A stretch of DNA of 15,713 nt from an uncultured Acidobacteriota bacterium (GTDB lineage Bacteria > Acidobacteriota > Vicinamibacteria > Vicinamibacterales > UBA8438), in contig CALBET010000896.1 in NCBI GenBank assembly GCA_937888665.1, positions 1 to 15,713 of the forward strand. Direction: 5' to 3'. The notes beneath the pieces are model-generated. The model saw nothing but the letters and a program-made list of their open reading frames with translations, was not told the origin of the DNA and did not search any database. How positions within the stretch are numbered: the first letter of the stretch is position 1; every line of letters starts with the position of its first letter. Positions 7,496 to 13,823 of the stretch are shown piece by piece. A program made the position numbers and the translations under genes.

Positions 7496-8587
7496 GTGAC
7501 GGCGCGGACACTGGTCCACATTATCCCTGCGGGGATATTTGATAATTCCTGGCAAGGAAGTTGGAAGGACACGGTGTCGCGGATTCGGTATTTCGAGAGC
7601 CGCGTCGGCGACTATCGGCAGGTTCGAGTGATCGACGATGACCTCGCGCAGTGTCGCGTCGCTTTCGAGGCGTGCAATGATGTCCACGTTTTGATCGAGT
7701 ATTCGACGTTCCCCAAGATCGTGAAGTGGATTCGCCAGACGTTTCCCAGCGCATTTATCGCGGTTCGGGCCCACAACATCGAACCGTTGCAGCATCTTGA
7801 TAATCACGGTTGGCGGCCCAAGCGGGGCACGCTGTGGATGCTATATGGCATGGCGAGACTCATGTGGGGGGACCTAGCGTGTAAACGCCACGCCGATGCC
7901 ATTTATTCGATTAGCGAGTGGGAAAAGAAGGTCTACTGGAACCGAATGTTTGGTGCCGCGCGAGTGGAGTGGCTGCCGTACTATTGCCCGGACCATCTGA
8001 GACCGGCGCCTTCAATCGGTTTTGAAGTCCGCAGTCGAATTGCGTGTCTGCCGAGTTCCAGTGAAAACCGGAAAAGCCGCGATCTCGTAGAGAGATTTCT
8101 TACATTCGCTCAGCGCATGGCGCAGGTAAACGGACCTCCGAATGAACAGAGCGGCCAGGCCGGAAAGTCAAAGTACGAATGCGTCGTGACGGGTGACCTG
8201 TCTTCATGGAATCTGGCCCAGACAGAGAGTGCCAGGTTTACGGGAATGGTCGAAGACCTCTCCGGATTCTTGTCCTCCTGTGCGGCTGTCGCGATGTTGT
8301 CGCCGCTCGGTTACGGCTTCAAGACGACGGTTGAGGATGCCATCGCTCATGGTTGCTATGTTCTAGCGCATCCGGCGCTGGCACGACGCTGTCCCTCGGC
8401 GCTGGCTAAAGCGATAATTCCAGTCGACTTGGACGCGGTCGCGCCGCGGTCGCTGTCTAATGTTCCCGTTCAATTGACGGAGCCGTTTCCGGTTCCGCAG
8501 GTCGACAGCGAGTTGCGAGGAATTGCCTGGCGTATTCTCGGCGGTGCGTTGAGCCGTCGAGGTTCGTCGACGACGGATATTCGCTGA
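7496..8587 (+). CDS. Divergent GT-B glycosyltransferase-like protein
   Basis: About 363 residues from the GTG at 7496; an ATG at 7475 would add seven. Residues below are counted from 7475. The N-terminal half contains VRAHNIEPLQHL (97-108), the R-x-H-N-x-E segment of many GT4-like enzymes, then ADAIYSISEWEKK (140-152). The donor half keeps TGDLSSWN-like strands and GYGFKTTVEDAIAHGCYVLAHP in two pieces (279-290, 291-300), matching the G-x-K-x-x-x-E-A-x-A-x-G-x-P-V region. The classical EX7E motif is absent: GYGFKTTVE offers only the second glutamate, and a lysine occupies the loop. It is probably an active glycosyltransferase of a less common subfamily. The last ~60 residues are Pro/Val-rich and unfamiliar. 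DNA in this gene is visibly less GC-rich than that of the flanking genes. Confidence 0.7.
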   Translation: MTARTLVHIIPAGIFDNSWQGSWKDTVSRIRYFESRVGDYRQVRVIDDDLAQCRVAFEACNDVHVLIEYSTFPKIVKWIRQTFPSAFIAVRAHNIEPLQHLDNHGWRPKRGTLWMLYGMARLMWGDLACKRHADAIYSISEWEKKVYWNRMFGAARVEWLPYYCPDHLRPAPSIGFEVRSRIACLPSSSENRKSRDLVERFLTFAQRMAQVNGPPNEQSGQAGKSKYECVVTGDLSSWNLAQTESARFTGMVEDLSGFLSSCAAVAMLSPLGYGFKTTVEDAIAHGCYVLAHPALARRCPSALAKAIIPVDLDAVAPRSLSNVPVQLTEPFPVPQVDSELRGIAWRILGGALSRRGSSTTDIR

Positions 8588-8611
8588 ATCTCCCAGAGAT
8601 CTCGAGCAGCA

Positions 8612-9598
8612 ATGGCAGTCGACCAACACATGGAATGCGAGACGCCTACAGTATCTGTGGTAATGAGTGTGTATAACGGCGCTCATTATTTGCGGGCGTC
8701 CTTGGATAGCGTGCTTTGCCAGCAGGGCGTCGATTTCGAGTTTGTTGTTGTGGATGATGGTTCAACGGATGAGACCCCGCTGATACTGCGTGAATACGCT
8801 AAACAGGATGCGCGCGTGCGAGTAAGTTCTCAAGAGAACACTGGCCTTACCGTTGCGCTGATCCACGGCTGCGCTATAGCGCGTGGCGAGTTTATCGCGA
8901 GGCAGGACGCAGACGATATCTCCATGCCCGGTCGCTTGGCGCGTCAAGTTCGGCTCTTGCGCTCGGATCCGCGCCTGGTGTTCGTGTCGTCGCATGCCGA
9001 TGTCATCGGACCGGATGGCGAGTGGCTTCTGACACACGAGAGACCGGCCGACTCTTTCGAGGCGACGGAGCGGCTCTTGAACGGTGGTGAGGGTCCGCCC
9101 GGGCACGGCAGCGTGATGGTCCGGGAGGCGGCATATGAGGCGGTTGGTGGTTACCGCAGAGAGTTCTATTTCGCGCAAGATTGCGATCTCTGGTTGCGGC
9201 TGGCAGAAGTGGGCCGTTTGGGATATGTGCCTCTCGTTCTCTATCGGTATCGAGTGACGCCGCACTCGATAAGCGGTAACCGGTCCGGGAAGCAGTCTTT
9301 TGCTGCACTTGTCGATCGGTGTCGCGACTGTCGGATGAGAGGCCAATCGGAGTCTGAGCTGCTGCAGGAATCAGGAGCGTTGTTGCAGAACATAGACTTG
9401 CGACGAGGAGCATCCGAGGCGCGCACTCACTATTTTATCGCGAGAGTCCAGTTGTTCCGTGATCTGTCGGCGGCGGAGCGCCATCTCAAAGCTGCCGTGC
9501 GCCTCGACCCGTGGCAGTTACGCCCTTGGGTTTGCCTGTTGGCGTTACCGCTGATCAGGGTTTGGCGCCATTTGGCTCAGCTTGGAGAAGGAGAGTGA
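8612..9598 (+). CDS. GT2-family glycosyltransferase (GT-A fold)
   Basis: A 328-residue inverting glycosyltransferase. The GT-A fold opens with VSVVMSVYNGAHYL (residues 14-27). FVVVDDGSTDE (44-54) carries the nucleotide-binding aspartates D48/D49. RQDADD (97-102) is the metal-binding D-x-D. GHGSVMVRE and FAQDCDLWLRL (187-197) give the acceptor-side loop, with D190 as the likely catalytic base. The C-terminal ~90 residues are helical and include LKAAVRLDPWQLRPW (292-306), which resembles one TPR-like helix pair. No membrane helix is seen apart from a hydrophobic stretch at about 305-316. ATG 8612 follows GAGCAG weakly; an ATG at 8630 is possible. The gene follows its neighbour after 24 nt, and its first part shares the lower GC content. 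Confidence 0.9.
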   Translation: MAVDQHMECETPTVSVVMSVYNGAHYLRASLDSVLCQQGVDFEFVVVDDGSTDETPLILREYAKQDARVRVSSQENTGLTVALIHGCAIARGEFIARQDADDISMPGRLARQVRLLRSDPRLVFVSSHADVIGPDGEWLLTHERPADSFEATERLLNGGEGPPGHGSVMVREAAYEAVGGYRREFYFAQDCDLWLRLAEVGRLGYVPLVLYRYRVTPHSISGNRSGKQSFAALVDRCRDCRMRGQSESELLQESGALLQNIDLRRGASEARTHYFIARVQLFRDLSAAERHLKAAVRLDPWQLRPWVCLLALPLIRVWRHLAQLGEGE

Positions 9599-9669
9599 AA
9601 GACGACACTTTGACATTGAGGCGCGTGACGGTGGTCGGTCGAGAGCGGGTAGAAGATGCGAATTCATAG
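9584..9669 (+). other. Possible 24-codon mini-ORF (9595-9669) with good ribosome site, coupled to GT2 stop and acyltransferase start
   Basis: A GTG at 9595 overlaps the GT2 stop as GTGA. GGAG at 9584-9587 sits seven bases upstream. The frame runs 24 codons (VKDDTLTLRRVTVVG... then ERVEDANS) to TAG 9667-9669, which is 14 nt inside the acyltransferase gene that starts at ATG 9656. It looks more like a translational relay than a functional peptide. Confidence 0.22.
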
Positions 9670-10252
9670 AGTCCCGCATCTGGCGCGGGTGGCCGCCGGA
9701 CGGTTGAGGTCCACGGTCCATCGGACTTTCGGGGCAACAATCGACGCGAAGACAACCATGGGCCGACACGTGCGAATCGATCGTCCATCTGGAGTGAGGG
9801 TCGGCGCGCGTGTGACCTTCGAGGCTGACGTGTGGATGAAGCTGGTGTCGGACCAGGCCACAGTAGCGGTTGGAGATTTTACGTTCGTGGGACGAGGCAC
9901 GGAGTTCGATGTCACGGAGAGCGTGGTCGTTGGGAGTCATGTGCTGATTGGGCCAGGAGTGTTCATCACGGATCACAATCACGGAATCGAGCACGGGTTG
10001 CGGGTCGACGAACAAATCTGTGCAGGGGGACCCGTTGTGATCGGTGATGATGTGTGGCTTGGCGCTGGCGTTGTGATTCTTCCTGGAGTGACGGTCGGCC
10101 AAGGGGCCGTTATTGGGGCCGGCGCGGTGGTCACTCGTGACATTCCGGACTGGTCCGTGTGTGCCGGAGTGCCGGCCAGAATCATGCGGAAGCGGACCAG
10201 GAAGCCAGTCGAAGGGGACACCGGAGACATCCGTGTTTCTGACATAGCGTGA
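9656..10252 (+). CDS. Hexapeptide-repeat acyltransferase (LacA/NodL/WbbJ-like)
   Basis: A 198-residue left-handed beta-helix acyltransferase, expected to acetylate (or otherwise acylate) a sugar hydroxyl or amine from acyl-CoA. Repeats run from about residue 47 to 160 (VRVGARVTF, VAVGDFTFVG, VVVGSHVLIG, then GVTVGQGAVIGAGAVV). VFITDHNHG (102-110) holds the catalytic-type histidines H107/H109. IGDDVWLGAGVVILPGV (129-145) is the classical cofactor-binding turn, and CAGVPARIM closes the fold. This is a different subgroup from the WcaF-type enzyme at 2631, so two distinct modifications are likely. ATG 9656 is preceded by GGGTAGAAG. The C-terminal tail beyond 180 is short and charged. Confidence 0.88.
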   Translation: MRIHRVPHLARVAAGRLRSTVHRTFGATIDAKTTMGRHVRIDRPSGVRVGARVTFEADVWMKLVSDQATVAVGDFTFVGRGTEFDVTESVVVGSHVLIGPGVFITDHNHGIEHGLRVDEQICAGGPVVIGDDVWLGAGVVILPGVTVGQGAVIGAGAVVTRDIPDWSVCAGVPARIMRKRTRKPVEGDTGDIRVSDIA

Positions 10253-10401
10253 CCTGGTGATGCGGAGCCGCGCGAGTTTCGTGATTGACTTCGCCCAGCT
10301 TGACCGGGATCAAGCAGAGCGGCGTGGACCGGATTTTCAGGATGTGCCGGTCCGCAGTTCCAAAGGGAGATCGTGATCCATCGTTGTGGAGCGTTCTTCT
10401 G
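10253..10401 (+). other. 149-nt gap with a 38-codon open frame (10260-10376)
   Basis: ATG at 10260 starts eight bases after the acyltransferase stop and the frame (MRSRASFVIDFAQLDRDQ...) ends at TGA 10374-10376, 25 bases before the preferred GT2 start. It is acidic/basic mixed with no recognised motif. A TTG-started extension of the GT2 gene also crosses this gap in another frame. I see no terminator and no promoter. Confidence 0.15.
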
Positions 10402-11337
10402 ATGTCAGTTTGTTTGGAGCAGGGGCCGCGCGTGAGTGTCGTGATTCCAACTTTGGGTCGGGAAGATGTCTTAGTCCGGACGCTGGAGCGAGTCATGGCG
10501 CTTGGCCCAGCGCACGAAACAATAGTGGTCGATCAGACCGAGCGACATGAGGCGGATACGACCGAGTTCTTGTCGCGGCACCATGAACGTGGGCGGCTGA
10601 GATGGCTTCGTCGCAGTCCACCGTCCATCCCAGGTGCCATGAACGCGGGTCTACTTGAGGCGGGCGGTACCGTGGTGCTGTTCCTTGATGACGACGTGGA
10701 GCCATCAACCGAACTGCTCGTCCGTCACATGGCGGCCCACGATGAATTTTCTGAAGCGTGGGCGGTGGCGGGGCAGGTCCTTCAGCCTGGCGTGCAGCCG
10801 ACGCCCGGGAAGGGGTCGTCGGGTCGCGGTTTCTGGCGCGACCTGGAGTTTCCGTTCGCGTCAACAGATCGGGCCTGGGTGTTGAGCGTGATGGCCGGAA
10901 ATCTGTCGGTGAAACGGGCACGGGCGCTGCAAGTCGGTGGATTCGACGAGAACTTCGAGGGTGTCGCGTACCGGTTCGAAACGGAGTTCTGCCGGCGACT
11001 GGCAGATGCCGGAGGACGAACGCTATTCGAACCGGGAGCCACGCTGCGTCACTTACGGGCGCCCACGGGAGGCACCCGCACCGCTGGGAGCCATTTGACG
11101 TCGGTTGACCCCATTCACAGCATGGGCGACTACTACTTCGCGATGAAGGCCGGCCTGAGTTTCGAAACCGTCACCTATATGCTGCGTCGCCCACTGCGGG
11201 AGGTGGCGACGCGGTTCCACCTCCGCCATCCATGGTTCATACCAGTCAAGTGGATCGCGGAAGTCCGGGCGTTCCTGTGGGCGCTGGAGGCGATTCGGCG
11301 TGGGCCTCGGTATGCGTCGGCTCACAAGGTCGGCTGA
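10402..11337 (+). CDS. GT2-family glycosyltransferase
   Basis: A 311-residue GT-A enzyme. VSVVIPTLGRED (residues 11-22) opens the fold and ETIVVDQTE (39-47) carries the nucleotide-binding aspartate D44. IPGAMNAGLLEAGG marks the N-x-G helix, and FLDDDVEPS (94-102) the metal-binding D-x-D. AGNLSVKR and GGFDENFEG (179-187), then ETEFCRRLADAG (193-204), give the acceptor region seen in rhamnosyl/galactosyl-type GT2 enzymes with an E-D/E-E-like pair. ATG 10402 is chosen because the conserved fold begins ten residues later. Upstream in-frame starts at 10342 (ATG) and 10285 (TTG) would add residues without family features. A GTGGAG stretch 10-15 nt upstream is only a fair ribosome site. Donor unknown. 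Confidence 0.87.
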   Translation: MSVCLEQGPRVSVVIPTLGREDVLVRTLERVMALGPAHETIVVDQTERHEADTTEFLSRHHERGRLRWLRRSPPSIPGAMNAGLLEAGGTVVLFLDDDVEPSTELLVRHMAAHDEFSEAWAVAGQVLQPGVQPTPGKGSSGRGFWRDLEFPFASTDRAWVLSVMAGNLSVKRARALQVGGFDENFEGVAYRFETEFCRRLADAGGRTLFEPGATLRHLRAPTGGTRTAGSHLTSVDPIHSMGDYYFAMKAGLSFETVTYMLRRPLREVATRFHLRHPWFIPVKWIAEVRAFLWALEAIRRGPRYASAHKVG

Positions 11338-11340
11338 CCG

Positions 11341-11517
11341 ATGGGACCGGTGGGAGCCCGCGTGGACGCGAGGCGTGGCCCGACGGAAACCGGTCACTAC
11401 GACTGTGTGCCGAAACGCCCCAGGCCGTATCGACAGAGGGCGGATCTGTTGTCGCTGGTGTCGCCGCTCCTTGAACCGTCGCCAGCGGTGTCTTCTCACC
11501 TTCCCGGGCGTGCGTGA
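11341..11517 (+). CDS. Candidate 58-codon small gene of unknown function
   Basis: ATG 11341 lies four bases after the GT2 stop (11335-11337) and the frame ends at TGA 11515-11517, overlapping the start of the WaaE-like gene (GTGATGG). The 58-residue product starts MGPVGARVDARRGPTE and ends SSHLPGRA. It is rich in Arg, Pro and Ser, with no membrane helix or known motif. About 71% of its third codon positions are G or C by my count, not far from a ~80% sample in a neighbouring gene. The tight fit on both sides is the main argument for it. Other frames here are also open, so chance is quite possible. It might be a relay cistron or a degraded gene. Confidence 0.3.
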   Translation: MGPVGARVDARRGPTETGHYDCVPKRPRPYRQRADLLSLVSPLLEPSPAVSSHLPGRA

Positions 11518-12557
11518 TGGCCAACGGTCAACAGTATCGGGACGAGCCCGAACTGTCGTCTCCAGGGCGGGGGGCGCAGGGCGGGGTCCAGGGGCGCCAC
11601 CCCCTGGCTGACGCGCTAGACGCCCAGGTCGATGCGGGCCGGCGTCCGCCGGGTTCCTGGCCGCCATTGGCTTCTGTGCCGGTGTCAGTGCTCGTGCCGG
11701 CTAAAAATGAGCAAGGGAACATCGTGGAATGTCTGCGTCACGTGGCGTGGGCCGACGAGTTGGTGGTCGTGGATAGTCAGTCAGATGACCGCACCGTGCC
11801 TATGGCGCAGGCCATGGGTGCGACGGTGTATCAGTTCTATTTGTCCAGCGAGGGGTGGCCCAAGAAAAAGAACTGGGCCCTCGAACATGTGCGGTGGCGG
11901 AACGAGTGGGTCTTGATACTCGACGCTGATGAACGAATGACACCTGAATTGGCGGAAGAAGTGCGCCACGTGGTCCGTGGGAGTCATCGAGCTACGGACG
12001 TGCGGAAGGCTGGCTGTGGCGATGGGTATTGGTTAAACCGGCGGTTCATGTTTATGGGGCGCTGGATTCGAGGCTGTGGTTATTACCCAAGTTACAACCT
12101 TCGGCTCTTTAAGCACACGGTTGGGCGGTATGAGCGAATTGGGGCACTGGGCGACACTGGGTCCGGAGACAACGAAGTCCACGAGCACGTTGTGCTCACG
12201 AGCGGCCAGGCCGGGTATCTGTCGAACGATTTCTTGCATTATGCGTATCCGGATCTGACCACGTGGGTAGAGAAGCACAATCGGTACACGACATGGGAGG
12301 CGCACGTTATGGCGGCCGGCGACGACGGGCAGGTGCTGGCGCGGGCATTCGGCACACCCGTCGAGCGCCGCCGCTTCGTGAAGAAATTCGTGCGGCGGCT
12401 GCCTTTTAGACCGTCTCTGAGGTTCCTCTATGGCTACGTATTGTGTCGCGGCTTTCTGGACGGCTATCCAGGTTTCGTACTCTGTCGACTGATGGCGTGG
12501 TACGAGTTGATGGCCATCGCGAAGCACCATGAACTGAAGGCGAAGGAGAATTTGTGA
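11517..12557 (+). CDS. WaaE/KdtX-like GT2 glycosyltransferase
   Basis: From ATG 11517 the product is 346 residues. The fold starts VPVSVLVPAKNEQGNI (about residues 54-69), then WADELVVVDSQSDDRT (78-93), WPKKKNWALEH, and ILDADERM (134-141) with the D-x-D. WIRGCGYYPSYNLRLFK and, near the end, RGFLDGYPGF followed by a hydrophobic helix are typical of the WaaE-type branch, whose studied members add glucose or other sugars to LPS core or polymer. The first ~53 residues are a Gly/Arg/Pro-rich extension not found in that family, coded by DNA holding a G-run cluster and a hairpin. GTG 11676 would give a normal-length WaaE-like start but has no ribosome site. GTG 11514 is a further option. It is followed after one base by the next gene. 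Confidence 0.85.
   Translation: MANGQQYRDEPELSSPGRGAQGGVQGRHPLADALDAQVDAGRRPPGSWPPLASVPVSVLVPAKNEQGNIVECLRHVAWADELVVVDSQSDDRTVPMAQAMGATVYQFYLSSEGWPKKKNWALEHVRWRNEWVLILDADERMTPELAEEVRHVVRGSHRATDVRKAGCGDGYWLNRRFMFMGRWIRGCGYYPSYNLRLFKHTVGRYERIGALGDTGSGDNEVHEHVVLTSGQAGYLSNDFLHYAYPDLTTWVEKHNRYTTWEAHVMAAGDDGQVLARAFGTPVERRRFVKKFVRRLPFRPSLRFLYGYVLCRGFLDGYPGFVLCRLMAWYELMAIAKHHELKAKENL
11565..11607 (+). promoter_or_regulatory. G-run cluster (possible G-quadruplex) next to a 7-bp hairpin
   Basis: Five runs of three or more G on the sense strand, at 11565-11567, 11569-11574, 11579-11581, 11583-11586 and 11591-11594, are separated by loops of 1, 4, 1 and 4 bases. This meets the usual G-quadruplex pattern. 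CCAGGGG (11588-11594) and CCCCTGG (11601-11607) form a perfect 7-bp stem with a six-base loop, and share the last G-run. The position is within 100 nt of the annotated start codon of the WaaE-like gene. Confidence 0.45.
12544..12549 (+). promoter_or_regulatory. Ribosome binding site for the GT4 gene at 12559
   Basis: AGGAGA lies inside the end of the WaaE-like gene, nine bases before GTG 12559. It supports this non-ATG start and tight translational linkage of the two glycosyltransferase genes. Confidence 0.6.
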
Positions 12558-12558
12558 G

Positions 12559-13743
12559 GTGGGCTTGCGTCTCGGGTTCTTGACCAGTCATCCGATCCAG
12601 TACCAGGTGCCCATATTTCGGCGGCTGGCGCAGACGGGTGTCGAGTTCACCGCCTTATTCGCGATGCTGCCGGACGAGGAGCAACAGGGGGACGGTTTTG
12701 GCGTGGGATTCCACTGGGACCTTCCTTTGCTAGAGGGATATGACTACGAAGTCCTCGCGAACGTCTCGCCTCGGCCCGCGGTGACGGCGTTCCGTGGCTG
12801 CGATACGCCTGATGTCGCTCGCGTCATCCGGCGGCTCAAACTCGACGCCCTAGTGGTCAACGGATGGGTGGTGAAGAGTTGCCTGCAGGGCCTCCAGGCG
12901 TGTCGCCGTCTGAATATTCCGTGTCTGGTCCGTGGCGAGGCGAATCTGTTGCGGCCCAGGCCCTTGTGGAAGGGGCTGGGCCATCGGCTACTCCTGCGCC
13001 AGTACGCCGCCTGTCTCTATATTGGGGCAGCGAATCGGGCGTTTTATGTGGGCCATGGCATACCGGCGTCTAGACTTTTTCCAGCGTACTACTGCGTCGA
13101 CAACGACCGTTTCGGTGCCCAGGTCGCCGAGTCGGCCGGCCGCGTGAGTGAGCTCCGGGGTCGGTTCAAGGTTCCTCCCGGCGTCACGTGCTTTCTGTTC
13201 AGTGGCAAGCTGGTCCCCAAGAAGCATCCGGTCGAGTTGCTGCGTGCCTTTCGCAGACTCACGGACAAAGTGACTGGCGTCCATCTGCTGATGGTCGGCG
13301 ACGGAGAACTCCGGAGGGCGTGTGAGAGTTATGTGCGGGACCATGACCTCCCGGTGTCCTTTACCGGCTTCGTCAATCAAACCGAGATGGCGGAGGCGTA
13401 CATGGCCGGCGATTGTCTGGTGTTGCCGTCGGATTGCGGTGAAACCTGGGGTCTGGTCGTAAACGAGGCCATGGCCTGCGGTCGGCCCGCGATTGTGAGT
13501 GACCAGGTCGGTTGCGCGCAGGACCTCGTGGTCGAGCACAAGACAGGAAGAACCTTTCGTTTCGGCGATTGGAATCAGCTCGTCGACCGCATGCTAGAGG
13601 CGGCGGGCGCCGCTCCTAGCCTGCTCTCGATGGGGACTGCCGCGAAGGCGCATGTTGCCGCATATTCACCCGCGGCCGCGTGTGAGGGCATCGTTGAGGC
13701 CGTGCACGCCATTGGGGGCTCCCGGAGGGGGGCCTTGACGTGA
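12559..13743 (+). CDS. GT4-type glycosyltransferase (GT-B fold)
   Basis: A 394-residue GT-B enzyme. The N-terminal half starts LRLGFLTSHPIQYQVPIFRR (residues 3-22), the H-P-I-Q-Y-Q segment found in a recognisable GT4 branch. It continues LDALVVNGW (95-103) and CLVRGEAN (122-129). The donor half starts TCFLFSGKLVPKKHP (210-224), with K217 and K222 as the phosphate-binding residues. EX7E is ETWGLVVNE (E295, E303), then AMACGRPAIVSD and VGCAQDLV. All expected residues are present, so it should be active. The GTG start one base after the previous stop is backed by an AGGAGA site. Its stop overlaps a 27-codon open frame that leads to the oxidoreductase gene. Donor and acceptor are not predictable. 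Confidence 0.92.
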   Translation: MGLRLGFLTSHPIQYQVPIFRRLAQTGVEFTALFAMLPDEEQQGDGFGVGFHWDLPLLEGYDYEVLANVSPRPAVTAFRGCDTPDVARVIRRLKLDALVVNGWVVKSCLQGLQACRRLNIPCLVRGEANLLRPRPLWKGLGHRLLLRQYAACLYIGAANRAFYVGHGIPASRLFPAYYCVDNDRFGAQVAESAGRVSELRGRFKVPPGVTCFLFSGKLVPKKHPVELLRAFRRLTDKVTGVHLLMVGDGELRRACESYVRDHDLPVSFTGFVNQTEMAEAYMAGDCLVLPSDCGETWGLVVNEAMACGRPAIVSDQVGCAQDLVVEHKTGRTFRFGDWNQLVDRMLEAAGAAPSLLSMGTAAKAHVAAYSPAAACEGIVEAVHAIGGSRRGALT

Positions 13744-13823
13744 GGCTGTTGACCGCTACGGGTCGGCGGCGGCGTCAGACTGAGCAGGACGCTGTGATTG
13801 GAGCGAGGAGAGGAGGCTCGTGA
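13740..13823 (+). other. 27-codon open frame bridging GT4 stop and oxidoreductase start
   Basis: A GTG at 13740 overlaps the stop of the GT4 gene (GTGA). The frame stays open for 27 codons and stops at TGA 13821-13823, which overlaps the GTG start 13820 of the next gene (again GTGA). The peptide (MRLLTATGRRRRQTEQ... to GARRGGS) is strongly basic and looks random. Its value would be as a ribosome relay. Confidence 0.22.
13805..13816 (+). promoter_or_regulatory. Double purine-rich ribosome binding site before the oxidoreductase
   Basis: GAGGAG (13805-13810) and AGGAGG (13811-13816) lie in tandem. The first is nine bases and the second three bases from GTG 13820; the first is better placed. It is the strongest Shine-Dalgarno in the window and fixes this start. 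Confidence 0.6.

Noticed and set aside
8588..8611. GAGATCTC palindrome in the 24-nt gap before the GT2 gene
   Set aside because: An isolated 8-bp palindrome is expected often by chance and nothing around it supports a function.
10285..10401. N-terminal extension of the GT2 gene from a TTG at 10285
   Set aside because: The GT2 fold starts ten residues after ATG 10402, and the extension has no family-like features or ribosome site.
11053..11667. Minus-strand open frame of 204 codons across the GT2/WaaE-like junction
   Set aside because: Product is Arg/Pro-rich without motifs and lies opposite a clear GT2 C-terminus.
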